A stretch of DNA of 64,000 nt from Neopestalotiopsis rosae (Eukaryota; Ascomycota; Sordariomycetes; Amphisphaeriales; Sporocadaceae), in contig JALGAS010000007.1 of NCBI GenBank assembly GCA_023078685.1, forward strand, positions 3,038,001 through 3,102,000. The letters run 5' to 3'. This document shows, one piece after another, positions 47,201 to 58,900 of this stretch. The notes under the pieces were generated by a model. That model saw only the letters and a list, made by a program, of their open reading frames with translations, was not told the DNA's origin and made no database searches. A program made the position numbers and the translations under genes. Position 1 is the stretch's first letter. The number at the start of each line of letters is the position of its first letter.

Positions 47201-48652
47201 TGTCTGCCCGAAATCAATTGAGTGAGCAGCTCCAACCGGCTTTGTCCCCTGCGAAGGCAGAAACAAATGCAAGACCAGAGGAACCGTCCAGTATGGGAGA
47301 ATACCAAAGTCAGCTAGACTCCAAAATTGACGATCTGCGAAGAAAGAAGGGCGACTGGCGGTCATATGTCTTTTACATAGGTTCCATGGGATGGACGCAC
47401 TTTTCCCTGTTCGTCCTCGGCACTGCTGTCTGCGTGGTCTTGGCCACAATCTTCCAGGTTTGGGTTACCTGGTGGGCAGACGACACGACGGGCGCTCACG
47501 GTCTTGGCTTCTGGCTTGGTCTCTATGCACTCTGGGCTGTGCTCACGATTATTGGGTTCTTTTATTCGTCCAAGTATGCGATGTCTCCTCCCATGTTGAT
47601 GACCAACAGGTTAACCATTTTCATCACCCAGATTCTTCATGGCAGACCTGGCCACAAAATCATCAGAAACTATTCACTCAAAGCTGCTGATATCAGCGAT
47701 GAGGTATGTCTTACCAACAATGCTGCTTGATCTCAAACTGACTTGCTTCAGAGCGCCGATGCTTGTTTTTACCAAAACCGACATTGGATCTCTAATCAAT
47801 CGGTGTGCTCTCCGAATCTTACGTACGAAATCTCTAAGCTAATGCTTTGGACAGATTTAGTCAAGACATTCGATTGCTGGACTGGCAATTACCATTTACC
47901 ATTATCTTGGCATTGCTTGGTGGGTTTTCACGCAAATCGTTTACATGTTGCATTTCACTGATGGCAGGCAACTAGAATTCCTGACTGCTCTGGCCAGCAT
48001 TGGTGTCGCAGTTGCAGCTGTGCCATACATTGCTATCGCTGTCCCCGTGCTTGGTGTCGTTTTATATGCGCTGCAAATGTTTTACCTGCGCACGTCGAGA
48101 CAGTTACGACTTTTGGAGTGGGTCACCTTCTTCTTCCATATCAATTACTCTTTGTTTGTCTGACTCGTGCACTTAGGATCGAAATGAAGGCTCCTATTGT
48201 ATCACTGTTTTTCGACACAATACAAGGACTCACCACCATCAGAGCTTTTGGGTGGACTAAAGCGTACAGAAGGAAAGGCATAGAGGTCCTCGATGAGTCT
48301 CAAAAGCCACTATACCTGCTCTTCTGTGTTCAGCGTTGGCTGCTACTAGTGCTGTCGCTCATTGTCGCGGCGCTGCAGCTTCTCGTTATTTGGGCCGCCA
48401 TTGCTTTGAAATCCAGCGTGAGCGCCGGCCTGGTCGGGCTGGCTATTGTTCAAGTGGCCACCCTCACCGAGACGCTGAGCGACCTGATTGTGCAATGGAC
48501 AGAAGTCGAGACTAGTCTCGGTGCCGTCACTCGCATCTTTCAGTTTACGCAAGAAACACCCCAGGAGATGCGAGCAGAGCAAGGGTTCACCTACAGTCTG
48601 CCCCCTCACGGCTCTATAACGTTTGAGAACATCAGCGCCACTTACGAGTAAC

Positions 48653-48686
<34 letters not shown>

Positions 48687-49547
48687 ATTGCATGATCGTC
48701 CTTGGCTAACATTTCCCTCAGCTCGGACGTTAAAGCCAACGCAGTACTCAATAATATCGCACTGACAATCTTACCTGGAGAGCATGTGGGCATATGCGGG
48801 AGAACAGGAAGGTCAGTAATTACACGCAGGCATCCAACAATGGCGAAAAGCTGACCAAGTTTGTCGCTATAGTGGAAAAAGCAGTCTTGTGAGCGCTTTG
48901 CTGCGACTATTACCATACCATGAAGGCCGCATCACAATAGATGGCATCGACATTACCACCCTAGATCCCGAAGATCTTCGAGCAAGACTAAATGTGGTCA
49001 CCCAGCAGCCCTTCTTATTCGAAGGAACAGTGCGAAACAACATGAACCCCTGGGCAAATGCAGTTAACGACGAGGACATGTTGGAGGCTCTGAGAAAGGT
49101 CGATCTAGGAGACAAAATTGCGGCGTTGGGCGGTCTTGATGCGCCTCTGGAGGATACGTCTCTGTCGCATGGCCAGCGACAGCTCTTCTGCCTTGCTAGA
49201 GCCCTCTTGCGAATAAGCAATGTCTTGGTACTTGACGAGCCAACAGGACAGTAAGTGTTATCCTTTGTGAGCCACACGACATCCTCATACTAATGCATCG
49301 CAGCATCGATCCCGAGACCGATGTAACCATTCAACGCGTCATCAGGGAATGCTTTAACAAGCAGACAATCATCATGATTGCGCATCGACTGAAGAGCTTG
49401 CTCGACTTTGATAGAGTGATTGTCCTTGATTCGGGACGGGTCATAGAGAATGGTGCGCCGCAGGATCTGTTGAACGACAAGGCGTCTGCCTTCAGAGCAC
49501 TCTACTCTGCCATTGATGGCGACATGGATGGTGAACTACAGCAATAA
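44259..49547 (+). CDS. ABCC (MRP-type) full-size ABC transporter
   Basis: Plasma-membrane or vacuolar exporter, probably for the glycosylated polyketide. Seventeen exons, 44259-44331 through 49304-49547, give 1445 residues with an exact frame. Layout: TMD0 (after CRDGFDF and VTFEESIFSIAPA), TMD1, NBD1, linker, TMD2, NBD2. NBD1 has signature LSGGQKQR and ILDDVTSALD, but its Walker A reads GPTGCGTST: the lysine that holds ATP phosphates is Thr. NBD2 is complete: Walker A GRTGSGKSS (split by an intron), Q-loop TQQPFLFEG, signature LSHGQRQ, Walker B VLDEPTG with catalytic Glu, switch AHRLK. Internal introns are 48-74 bp; one (48648-48721) holds a run of 31 C. The junction at 45124/45186 has an alternative donor three bases earlier. 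Confidence 0.9.
48656..48686 (+). repeat. 31-C homopolymer inside an ABC transporter intron
   Basis: Uninterrupted run of C within the 74-bp intron 14. It lies between the donor GAGTAACG and the acceptor CCCTCAG. Length may be unreliable in the assembly and variable in nature. Confidence 0.9.
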
Positions 49548-51054
49548 GGATTAGACTAGATGGTTTATTTATTGTACAACGTGGCACTAGCAATTTCCAA
49601 TAGCATTTTATGATTTTTTTCCTTTAATATGGCTACTTGAGTATGTTAATGATAATATACTACTAAGTCAGTGCACCTCCCGCGCTGGAGTTTACCATAC
49701 CCACTCGAGCATTTTTCTTCAACCACATCTGCAAGAAAATATTGCTTTTCCAGATCACTGCCCTCAACATCTGATGTTCCTTACCATGCGCAATATTGAC
49801 ATGGCAATCTAGAGCCTTGTAAGCACCCTATGCTCATAGACTTGCAACTAAACGGAAGAGCCAATGAAATTAGGGGCCGTTGACTTGGGCCGGAGCCAGC
49901 CGAAGTCAGCACGACAAAGGGGATCAAGCCAAGCCGTGCATCAGTGCCAAGATGTAAAACGTTTTCTTCACATGCCTGCATGAGGCCATTTTGCAAAATT
50001 TCATTCCACTTGGTGCGAATCCTTCGTTTTTGTTCTGATGGTGCTCTAGCCCACACTACACGGCACAGAATGCAGGGTTGACAGTTTATAGTGGGAACTG
50101 AAAGACCCTGAGGCCCCCTAACCTCTCTGCGCCGCTGGAGCCAAGAGAGGTGCCCCCCAAAGATGTCTTGGCTACAACGGCCCGACCCCCTAGCAACAAA
50201 GAACATCATCTCACCCACCAATCCACCTGGGCACTCAGGTCGGCGAACAGTATGCGAACTACACGTGTATCATCTGTGCCGCAATTCTGCACTGGCTTTT
50301 CTTCAACGTTGTGATAATGCGGCTCCCTTCGGAACTCGGTCGCATTACACTACTTGTGTCACGGCAGGTGGACAAGGAAGGTATAAGCTGACCGCGCGTT
50401 CTACCGCCTGCGCTACCGGCTCGCCTGGGCGGACAATCATCCGGAGTTGCGCACATCTTCTAAGTCCGGACTGCACCCTGATTTTGCGGTAAGACGATCT
50501 CCACGGGACCGGAATGGTTGCCATTAACAGTACTAGTGTTGAAGAAATGTCCCAGAACTCGGCCTTTTGCCTTCCACTGCATTGGGTCTCTCGATATCTG
50601 GCCCCCAATCGGGGTGGTTTGGTAAGCAGTTTTTCGAGACAAACATCCACAAGTCTGCAAACCTCTGTGCGACGAACAGCGTCACGCCCGGAGATGTTTC
50701 CTTTTGGAATTTGCCCACGTTGTCTATTTGTTTGCCAAGAGAAGATCAGTCAAGCTTACCTCATCATGAATCGGTCAAAAGACTGGGTCATTGATTACTC
50801 TGCGCTAGGAAATAGAAAATCGTACGACCAAGACTCGATAGCTTGGTAGCGACACCCGAAAACCCCCAATCAACACCCAGTAAAGATACATGTACAATGA
50901 TTACTTGGTCTTGGTGATATAATCCGTGACATGATCGCTATCACTTTGAATTGTTGAGAATAGCATCAAAGATACCCAAATTGGGTGTTATCATGCCTCA
51001 GGAATGCCATCCAAGAGGATGCGCACGTTGTGCACTTACTGACGGGATCTACGG

Positions 51055-51068
51055 CCGTACCGGTCGCT
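51055..51068 (+). promoter_or_regulatory. Weaker copy of cluster motif
   Basis: CCGTACCGGTCGCT differs at one base from the 14-bp core of the 19-bp motif found at 52955 and 62849. Far from any start codon (2.6 kb before the P450), so its role is doubtful. Confidence 0.35.
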
Positions 51069-52954
51069 CAAAGAGAACACAGACATCGCCTTCTCTGAGA
51101 ATTTGCATCCCAGAGTAGATGGCAATGTTGCAAAATTCCCGATTATGGTGGCCGGGCCATTTTGGCAGCCGCAACGCGGCCGCTAGAAAGCCCCATTCCA
51201 GGCTGTGGATTGCGCGATTGCTTCTTACGATTGGCCAGTTCGCACTTGATCGTTAACGAAAGCGGAACCAATCGCAAGTGCCAAGCATTGCATTTGATCT
51301 TGGTGCGAAAGGACCATGCAGGGGAGATCAAATAGCTCGATGTTTCTTTCTCGGCGCCGTGGTGCTTCAAGCAGAGCATGAGATAGTTACATCGCGCCTA
51401 GGCCGACTAGTCTTGGTTTACGCAGTAATCGTGTTCGGTTACAGAGATCATGTTTCTAGTGCTATACTAGAAAGTCTAGAGTACAAGCAGATAGAGATCA
51501 ATGCGGATTGGAAACAAGCCGCGCCCTATGATGAAATGGTAGCCAATCAGAACTAGACTCTTGACCTTATACAGCAGCATGGGCTGAAGTACATTGAGCA
51601 AGTAGTGAGTACTTGCGACGCGGTTTACAGCCCATGTCAGACTCCAGGGCCCCCTGACAGCTGCCAAGCATGGGGGTCCCTCTCGCTACCAAAATGGCGG
51701 TGCGGGTTGACCACCAGGGGTTTGAATTGAACCTTTTGGGAGGGTGGTCAAGGGCGCGCCACAGGTGAGAAGTTTACTTGCAGATGACGGGAAGGCATGG
51801 AATCATCCGTGTTTCCGGAGCCCTATCGTATGTACTGCATTATCTGTTGATTTGCTTAAGTAATGATCAGATCATGCAACCTCACATCACGAACGACATG
51901 ATCTACGGTTGTATTGCATCTGACAGAATCATCACATGATCAATTGACCGCTGGTTTCAATTGAAGATCCAAGTGACATCCGTCATTGTAATTGGGCGCA
52001 GCTAACGCGCATGACAGCCCTCTCCAAGAATCCTGACATCTATGCCGCCAAAAGTAGCAACATTGCTCGTTAGAAAGAACCAAACATCTACAATGCAAAT
52101 ATTGGCAGCCGATGTAACAAGTCGCAGCCTCAGCATGTTTCAACTCGGCGCTGTGCCAGGGCGCAGGCAGTAGTGAAATCCCATCAGACCAAACAAGTGG
52201 CACCATTGCCTAGAAAGAAAACCTACGTGAGCACTAGCTAGGGATGCTCGAGCCGCTATCAACACATCAATGCTACCACACGATTAAAGAATATTGATGT
52301 GGTATTTCAAATCGTCCCGGAAGTCTAGACTGGTACGCGATGCTGTCCCGCGAGCCTGGTTACATGGAGGCAAGACCTGGAGCCGCGTACGCATCCTAAC
52401 AACGTATATCCCAGTGAAACGCGTCGTCTTTTGGGACACATCTGGCATATACTACTGTGTATCCTCACTTGACTTATCTATTGGACGCTGGTTCCCAGTA
52501 AACATTTCAGATAGTTGAGGCCAGAGCGAGCAGTTTGAGCTCGCACTTCGACCTCGCACTCTTATTCGCGACTATACACGGTACTATACCATTCGAGGGT
52601 GTCTTGCCCGTTGTGTGGACCATCTCTTTGCGCTGAATCCAGGGACGCTATGGGGATACTAGCGCACCTGCTTGCTAGTGTGCCGGTGCGCTTCGGTTCC
52701 GAAAGTATGACTAGAAGGCGACAAGAATAGAATTCTACTAAGGACGAGAAAAAGACCGCTCTTGAAGCCAGCACATGGCTTGTTTTGCGACCATTATGGT
52801 CCGGTTCTGTCACCGCTGATGACATGGACAAGGTCACATTGAACAAATTCACACCCACCCAAAACGGGCAGGACACCTGCAATTGGTTTGGTCAGTTTTC
52901 TCGAAGGATTTCACAGAATCTCCATTGTGCTCCAGTCCGCCTTTTCTCAGTCGT

Positions 52955-52973
52955 CTCCACCGTACCGGCCGCT
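52955..52973 (+). promoter_or_regulatory. 19-bp motif upstream of P450
   Basis: CTCCACCGTACCGGCCGCT, identical to 62849-62867 upstream of the NR-PKS. About 720 bp before the P450 start. CGG/CCG triplets around CCGTACCGG resemble zinc-cluster (Zn2Cys6) factor sites. Confidence 0.5.
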
Positions 52974-53694
52974 AGCTTCTACCCCGGGCCGCTCGACTTG
53001 GCTGACCTAGAAAGGTACTTGAGTCTAGGGGGCGTAGGTCTAACATTTGTATACATGCCCGAAATAGGAATCATCATCAGGGTCCGGGATGGTGGAAACG
53101 CGGCCGCCATAACTTGTTCGAGAATGAGTGTAGACACCATGATAGGCTAGAGCTAACAACAACTATTGAGATCCTACGGTTACCTAATATGTTGTATTGG
53201 TCGTCTGATATAAGCACAACGCCTGATATGCAAATTACCCATATGAGTGTTTTATTCTATGATAGCAATGTCTCAATTGAGAGGCATGGATCTGCACGGA
53301 TATTCCGAGTCATCATCGTCAGCCCTCCGCTCTAGAACGCATCACGTACATGCCACCTTCCTCCGAACTCATGTGTAGGATCAAGTGGGTTGACACGTGA
53401 AAGTCCTGCCCACGACCCTTACCAGTCGCGGAGAGCATCCACGGCTAAAAGCGTAAGCAGAATCAAAGCCTTCTTGACAGGCTGAGGATTCCTCTCATGA
53501 TATGGGCCCAGGGATCGAACCAGTCTCCCTTCAGCGTAACACCCATCGGGACATATTGGGCCCGCAATTGTTGGTCACTGTTGGATCTTTAGGACCTCAA
53601 GAACGTCTTGACTTTGTATTGACGGTATCAGAGTACCATCCAGCCTTCTGCCTTACAGAACGCATAGTTGTTGCATGCGTCTACTACTGCCAAC

Positions 53695-55597
53695 ATGGAC
53701 TTCATGAGCATTTCGTATGGCCCATTCTGGGGATTGTTGTTGCTTTCCGTGGGCTCGGTCATAGTCGTTCTCGTCAAATATTACCTGGCGAGCCTTCGGC
53801 CTCGGAACTTCCCTCCAGGGCCACCAACGATCCCTTTCATAGGCAATATCAGCCAAGTTCCAAAAGTCAAAGGCTTCCTCAAGTATGAATTCCTTCTTCC
53901 GACTGTAGAGTATATGTAGTAATAACAAAGTGTATCAGGTTTCACCAGTGGAAAGCGAAGTATGGCTCCATCGTAGGCTTGAAAATCGGATCTCAAAATG
54001 TAGTAGTATTGAACAGCTATAAGCACGTCAAAGCGTGAGCAGGTATCCCGCCAGATACAGTGATCCCTAGACTGACCCCATGAAAGCCTGTACGATCAAC
54101 GCGGCTCCATCTACTCCAGCCGACCCAACACATATGTAGCCAACGAGCTCGTCTGCCCCAACGAGATCCACCTCTTGCTGCTGCAGTACGGGAGCGAATG
54201 GCGCAAGCAGCGCAAGATCGTGCAGTCCCTCCTCAACGTCAACAAGGTGGACCAGCTGCTGCCGATCCAGAGCGCCGAGGCTTCGCAGACCATGTACCAG
54301 CTCCTCCAGGACCCCGCGGGGTACTATGACCACGTGCGCCGGTACACCACGGCTGTGATCCTGGCGTCCGTGTATGGAGTGCGCGGGGCGCGTTTTGACT
54401 CGCCCAATGTTCAGGCACTCTACCACGCCCAGGATCAGTTCACGGCGATTTTGGAGACGGGCGCCACTCCTCCCGTCGACGCGTTCCCGTTTTTGAAATT
54501 AGTTCCCGAGTGTCTGGCTCCTTGGAAGCGCCGGGCCCGGGAGGTCCGTGCCGAGCAAAAGAGTCTCTATCTCCGGCTTTTACGCGAAACTCGGGCCCGC
54601 ATGGAGGCTGGGCGGGGACTCGACTGCTTCTTGCACACCATGCTCAAGGAACAGGAAAAGAATGATATGGATGACGAACATCTTGCCTATCTGGCTGGTA
54701 ATCTGGTAAGTATCAGCTCACATCTGGACTAAACCTTTACCCTCATCACTCAAAACTGACAAGCTCTAGATGGAAGCTGGTTCTGATACATCAGCTTCGA
54801 CACTCTTGTCGTTTTTTCTGGCCATGATCAAGTACCCAGCCGAGTTCAAGAAGGCTCAGATGGAAGTCGATCAAGTGTGTGGATCAGAGAGATCCCCGAC
54901 AGTCGAGGACATTGACCGGCTTCCCTTTCTTAAAGCATGCATGGACGAAGTGAGTCCCCTTAAACTTTTCCTTACCATTACCGCGCAAATTACTGATCTG
55001 TCATTCTTTATTTTTAGACCCTCCGCTGGCGCCCTGTTGCCCCCGGCGGTGTGCCGCACATGCTGACTCAAGACGACGTATATCAAGGCTACCTCTTACC
55101 CAAAGGAACCGTGGTCTTGGCCAACACATGGGCCATCCACAATGACGAGGCCGAGTACGACCAGCCCGAGCGCTTCATGCCGGACCGCTTCCTGGACAAC
55201 GAGTACGGCACCCGCTACACGGTCGACGAAAAGACTGACGATCATCGGCGGTCTTCGTACGCATTTGGAGCCGGGCGCCGTGTATGTCCTGGACAGCGGT
55301 TGGCCAAGAACTCTCTGGTAAGTTCAGCATCCGCCACGTGACCTCATGCTGAGAAATGCTAACATTCGCCGTTTCCCACAGATGCTCAACATGGCCAAGA
55401 TCGCCTGGGCCTTTGACTTGACCCCCGGAGCAGAGCACGTTGAGGACGACATCAGCACCGCCTATTCAGATGGGTTTCTGATCGCGCCAGAAAGGTTTCC
55501 CATCATCATCACCCCGCGATCCGCCAAGCACGGGGACATTGTTACCCAAGAGTATGAGAATGTCAAGCCTTTTCTCAGAAGGTACGAGTATGAATAG
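53695..55597 (+). CDS. Cytochrome P450 monooxygenase
   Basis: Microsomal haem monooxygenase, likely an oxidative tailoring step on the polyketide. Six exons (53695-53882, 53939-54034, 54087-54705, 54770-54949, 55018-55317, 55382-55597) give 532 residues. N-terminal membrane anchor (LLLLSVGSVIVVLVKYYL), proline hinge RNFPPGPPTIPF, I-helix EAGSDTSAST with the oxygen-activating Asp-Thr region, K-helix ExxR as DE|TLRW split by an intron, PERF-like motif QPERFMPDRF, haem loop FGAGRRVCPGQRLA with the ligand Cys. It resembles fungal P450s that act on aromatic polyketides; substrate not predictable. Start chosen at the ATG at 53695, just before MDFMSIS; an upstream in-frame TTG is unlikely. It runs towards the NR-PKS; stop codons are 356 bp apart. 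Confidence 0.92.
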
Positions 55598-55952
55598 ACG
55601 TAATAAAAAAAGCCAAGTAAATTTATTTGCATTTATTTGCATTTATTTGCATAAAGACTTCAACTTGCACGTCACTAGAATCTTCATATTTAATTTGAAA
55701 AGGAAAAACGTACAAAACTATAAGGACAACAATGAATGTACTCCCGTCCGATGTGTATATCACAAAGGGAAGAAGTAGATTTATCTTAGCTGTGTAGATT
55801 GTGGCGAATATAATTTCAAAACAGTGGTATCTAGAACTCATGTGCTGGAGAACCAAGGCTTCACGGCGTACACGGACTTCCCCAACTCACGTTCGAATCT
55901 ATTACCTTTCATTTGTGATGTCCCACTATTCCATCCTCGTCATGATTGTTGC
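55598..55952. other. Short region between convergent P450 and NR-PKS genes
   Basis: 3' flanks of both genes. A direct run of ATTTATTTGC units near 55620-55650 (three tandem copies) and AT-rich sequence fit polyadenylation regions. No gene. Confidence 0.55.
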
Positions 55953-58900
55953 TTAGTTATCCCCCTGCTCTATGTACTGGCAAGCCCTCCACAACTGGGC
56001 ACCTGTCGCTTGAATCTGAAATCAATTAGCGACCAAATAAAGACAATGACGGATTTGAGTCGAGGAAAACTCACATTTGTCCTTGAGAAGGGCTCGAAGT
56101 GATTGCCTGGAATGGAAAGCACCTCTACATGATTGCCGACAAGCCCCTCCCAAGCGACAATGGCAGCAGATCGTGCATCCTGATTACTGAGCCACTCGTA
56201 GGAAACGCCACACAGACTCTCGGTGTGCATGACGTCCTGACTTCTCAGCATTACCGTTCTCAATTTTGAAAGCCTCGAAGCGGGTAAAGGAGTGGCTTCG
56301 TATGCCCCTAAGAGCGATGCATTGTAGAGAAACTCTTCCTCCATCGCAGTGCTTTCACTAGATGCACCCATTCGGCTACTGTGTTTGGTGACACTCGCAA
56401 TCACCTCCTTGGGTAAAGGTTCATGGTTGATGGGATTGGGAGAGTCAATCAGCACGAGACCCCTGACCTCGAACCCATTCGCCATTAATTGCTGTGCAGC
56501 TTCGAATGCTACTACACCGCCAAAAGACCAACCTAGACTTGTCAGCTCAATGTGCAGTAGAGCAAAGAGTAGGCGATGACTTACCGCCCACAATAATAGG
56601 ACCTTGCTCCACCCTAGTAATCTTTGAAATATAATACTGCGCCATCTGACGGACGCTTTCCAATTGTCGCTGGTCGCTGCCAAATTGAGGATCGACGATG
56701 GCGTAAGTACTCCGATCGTGGCCTTGCAGTCGCGAATACATGCTTATCTGCCCACTACCGTCATGAAACAAACACAATGGTGTTGCATGTCCGGTTGAAT
56801 GGTGCAATTCAACCGGGTTGTCCTGCACAGTGTCAGACAGCGAGTATTCGGAGGGGACAAGTGTAAGCTGACATGACTCTCGTCGACTACTCGACGTCAC
56901 TGCTCCAACGAGTGCATCTATCCCAACCGAAGCATGTAGAATGGATGCCAGTGTGTTCTCTAGTGCTTCCAAAGTTTCACACGAAGAGAGCGCGTGATGG
57001 GTCAGGCCAGTTTGACCGGGAAATGTTCGGGTCAGTTTGGAAATGATCTCAATCTGCATGAGAGAGTCGATGCCAAGTTCATCAAGTGACTTGGTATAGT
57101 CCATGTCTGCTTTTGAAAACCCGCCAACGTCCATGACGATTGTCTCCAAGGCGGCCCTGACTTTGAGGAGAAGTCCGCCTCCAGAATCGGTGGGCGTAAT
57201 CAGGGCATCGCCACTCGTCGGAGGGGTCATGAGGCCGTTGGAAAGTCGCGGCTTTTCAGGTGTCAGGGGCATTGATTCACGCTTCGGGGTAATTGCCTTT
57301 CCCGATAGCATCTGTTGAAATGCAGAGAGACCAAGTCTCTTGAACTCCATGCCTCTGACCACAGCCACAACCTTCCCACTCGGATCCAAGGCAATCGAGT
57401 CTGCCAAGATTGCACCCTTGACCTCGAGCAAACTGCAGTATACCGAAAATGCATCTGTGTAATTGATATCTTTGTACAAAACCTCAATAGAGTCGACTCG
57501 AGCACAAATGCAGATCTCCTCTGATTTGACTGCTAGATTGGCAATGAAACCCGCCGAGTGTAGCAGTGTGTCTGTGAATACGGGAGGCGCAAGAAAATCG
57601 CCGTGCGAGTTGGGCGGTAGTCTGAATGAGCCAAGACCTTCTAGATTAGAGTCGGCGACGTCCAAAGATGTCAAGCTCTGGTACTCGACAGAGTATGCAA
57701 CGACTCGTGGAAATATTGTCTCATAAAGAACTTTCCTACGAAAGGTGCTGGTGCAGTCTTCTCCAGCGCCATGGAAGTACCCGATCTGTCGCTTTGCGAG
57801 AGCAGCATCCCTGACCCAGTCGGTCGCACACGTTTGTGAGTGTTGAAGCTGAACGGTACCGCTACAATGCACTGTTTCTTCAGAGACTCGAGATGCTCTG
57901 GATGTGACTGAGAATTCTGCCAAGGATGTAGACTGCTTCTTGATGTAAATAGTCACTAGATCTGTATCCTTTGTTGGCGTGTATATCAGCGGACTTGCAA
58001 ACCCCATCTTGCTAACCACCAACACTTGGTCGTCACGAGCGGCAAGGGCATGATGAGACGCTTCCAGTGCCAGCTCGTGAAAGACCGAAGCTGGACAGAT
58101 GGGAGTCCCACCGACATCATGTCCCAAGATCAACGATGACAGTGTAGCCAGTGTAGTCTCAAATACATATTCGCTGTCCAAAGATGTCTGCCTCTTCATC
58201 CATGGCAACAGTCGGAAATTGGTCATGACAAGTGTCTCGTCAGTCGAATCGGGGTGAGAAGAGACCCCAGTACATGGCTTTTTGTAGGGTATCAAGTATG
58301 TCGCTCCTTGCAATGTATGACCGGGGAGGCTTGTGACTTTGGCAGATGTTCCGTCAAAGACTGTTCTCCAATTCATTGCAATTTTGCGCAGCGATAATAA
58401 AGCCAAAGTTGAGCTTATCGATATCCATGAGTCCTCGCCTCGCTTCAGCGTACCAAGATAGGCGCACGAGTCGGATTGAATTGAGCTTCGCAGCATTGGC
58501 AGAGTTGTCGGATGCGGACCAATTTCCAAGAAGAGGGCATCGTTGAGGTCTTCCCGCGACTGAAGATCCGCGATACCCTCAGCGAACTGTACCGGCTTAC
58601 ATGCGTGTAGTGCAAAGTAGTCACTACTTAAGTCTCCCTGCTCAAAGCATCGACCAAAGACATTGGAGATGATGGGAATCTTGGGTTGCGCGAAATGCAG
58701 GGATTCGCCCAGGGCTTTGAGCGGCTCGATGATTGGATCCATGGCTGCTGAGTGAAAGGCATAGGGGACGTCTAGCAGCTTGGCCTTGATCTTGTTGGCG
58801 ACGCACTCTCTTCGGAAAACATCGAGCTGGTCCAATGGTCCGCCGACCACACAATCGCTCAAACCATTTCGACATACAACGCTGAGTTGCGACAGAGACT

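Larger units (their letters stand above)
49548..53694. other. Gene-poor 4.1-kb stretch inside the polyketide cluster
   Basis: Between the ABCC gene and the P450. Many short open frames on both strands but no domain, no consistent exon chain. It holds one exact copy of a 19-bp motif shared with the NR-PKS upstream region, a weaker copy near 51055, and tRNA-like fragments near 50390-50440 and 53508-53560. May contain a wholly decayed gene. Confidence 0.4.

Noticed and set aside
50390..50445. Box-A-like TAGCGCAGGCGG on the minus strand
   Set aside because: The D-stem can pair, but no anticodon stem, no clean box B and no matching acceptor ends follow.
53501..53562. tRNA-like stretch on the minus strand (GGTTCGATCCC with flanking GGGCCCA and TGGGCCC)
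   Set aside because: Only about 61 nt, no D-arm pairing and a poor T-stem; at best a tRNA relic.
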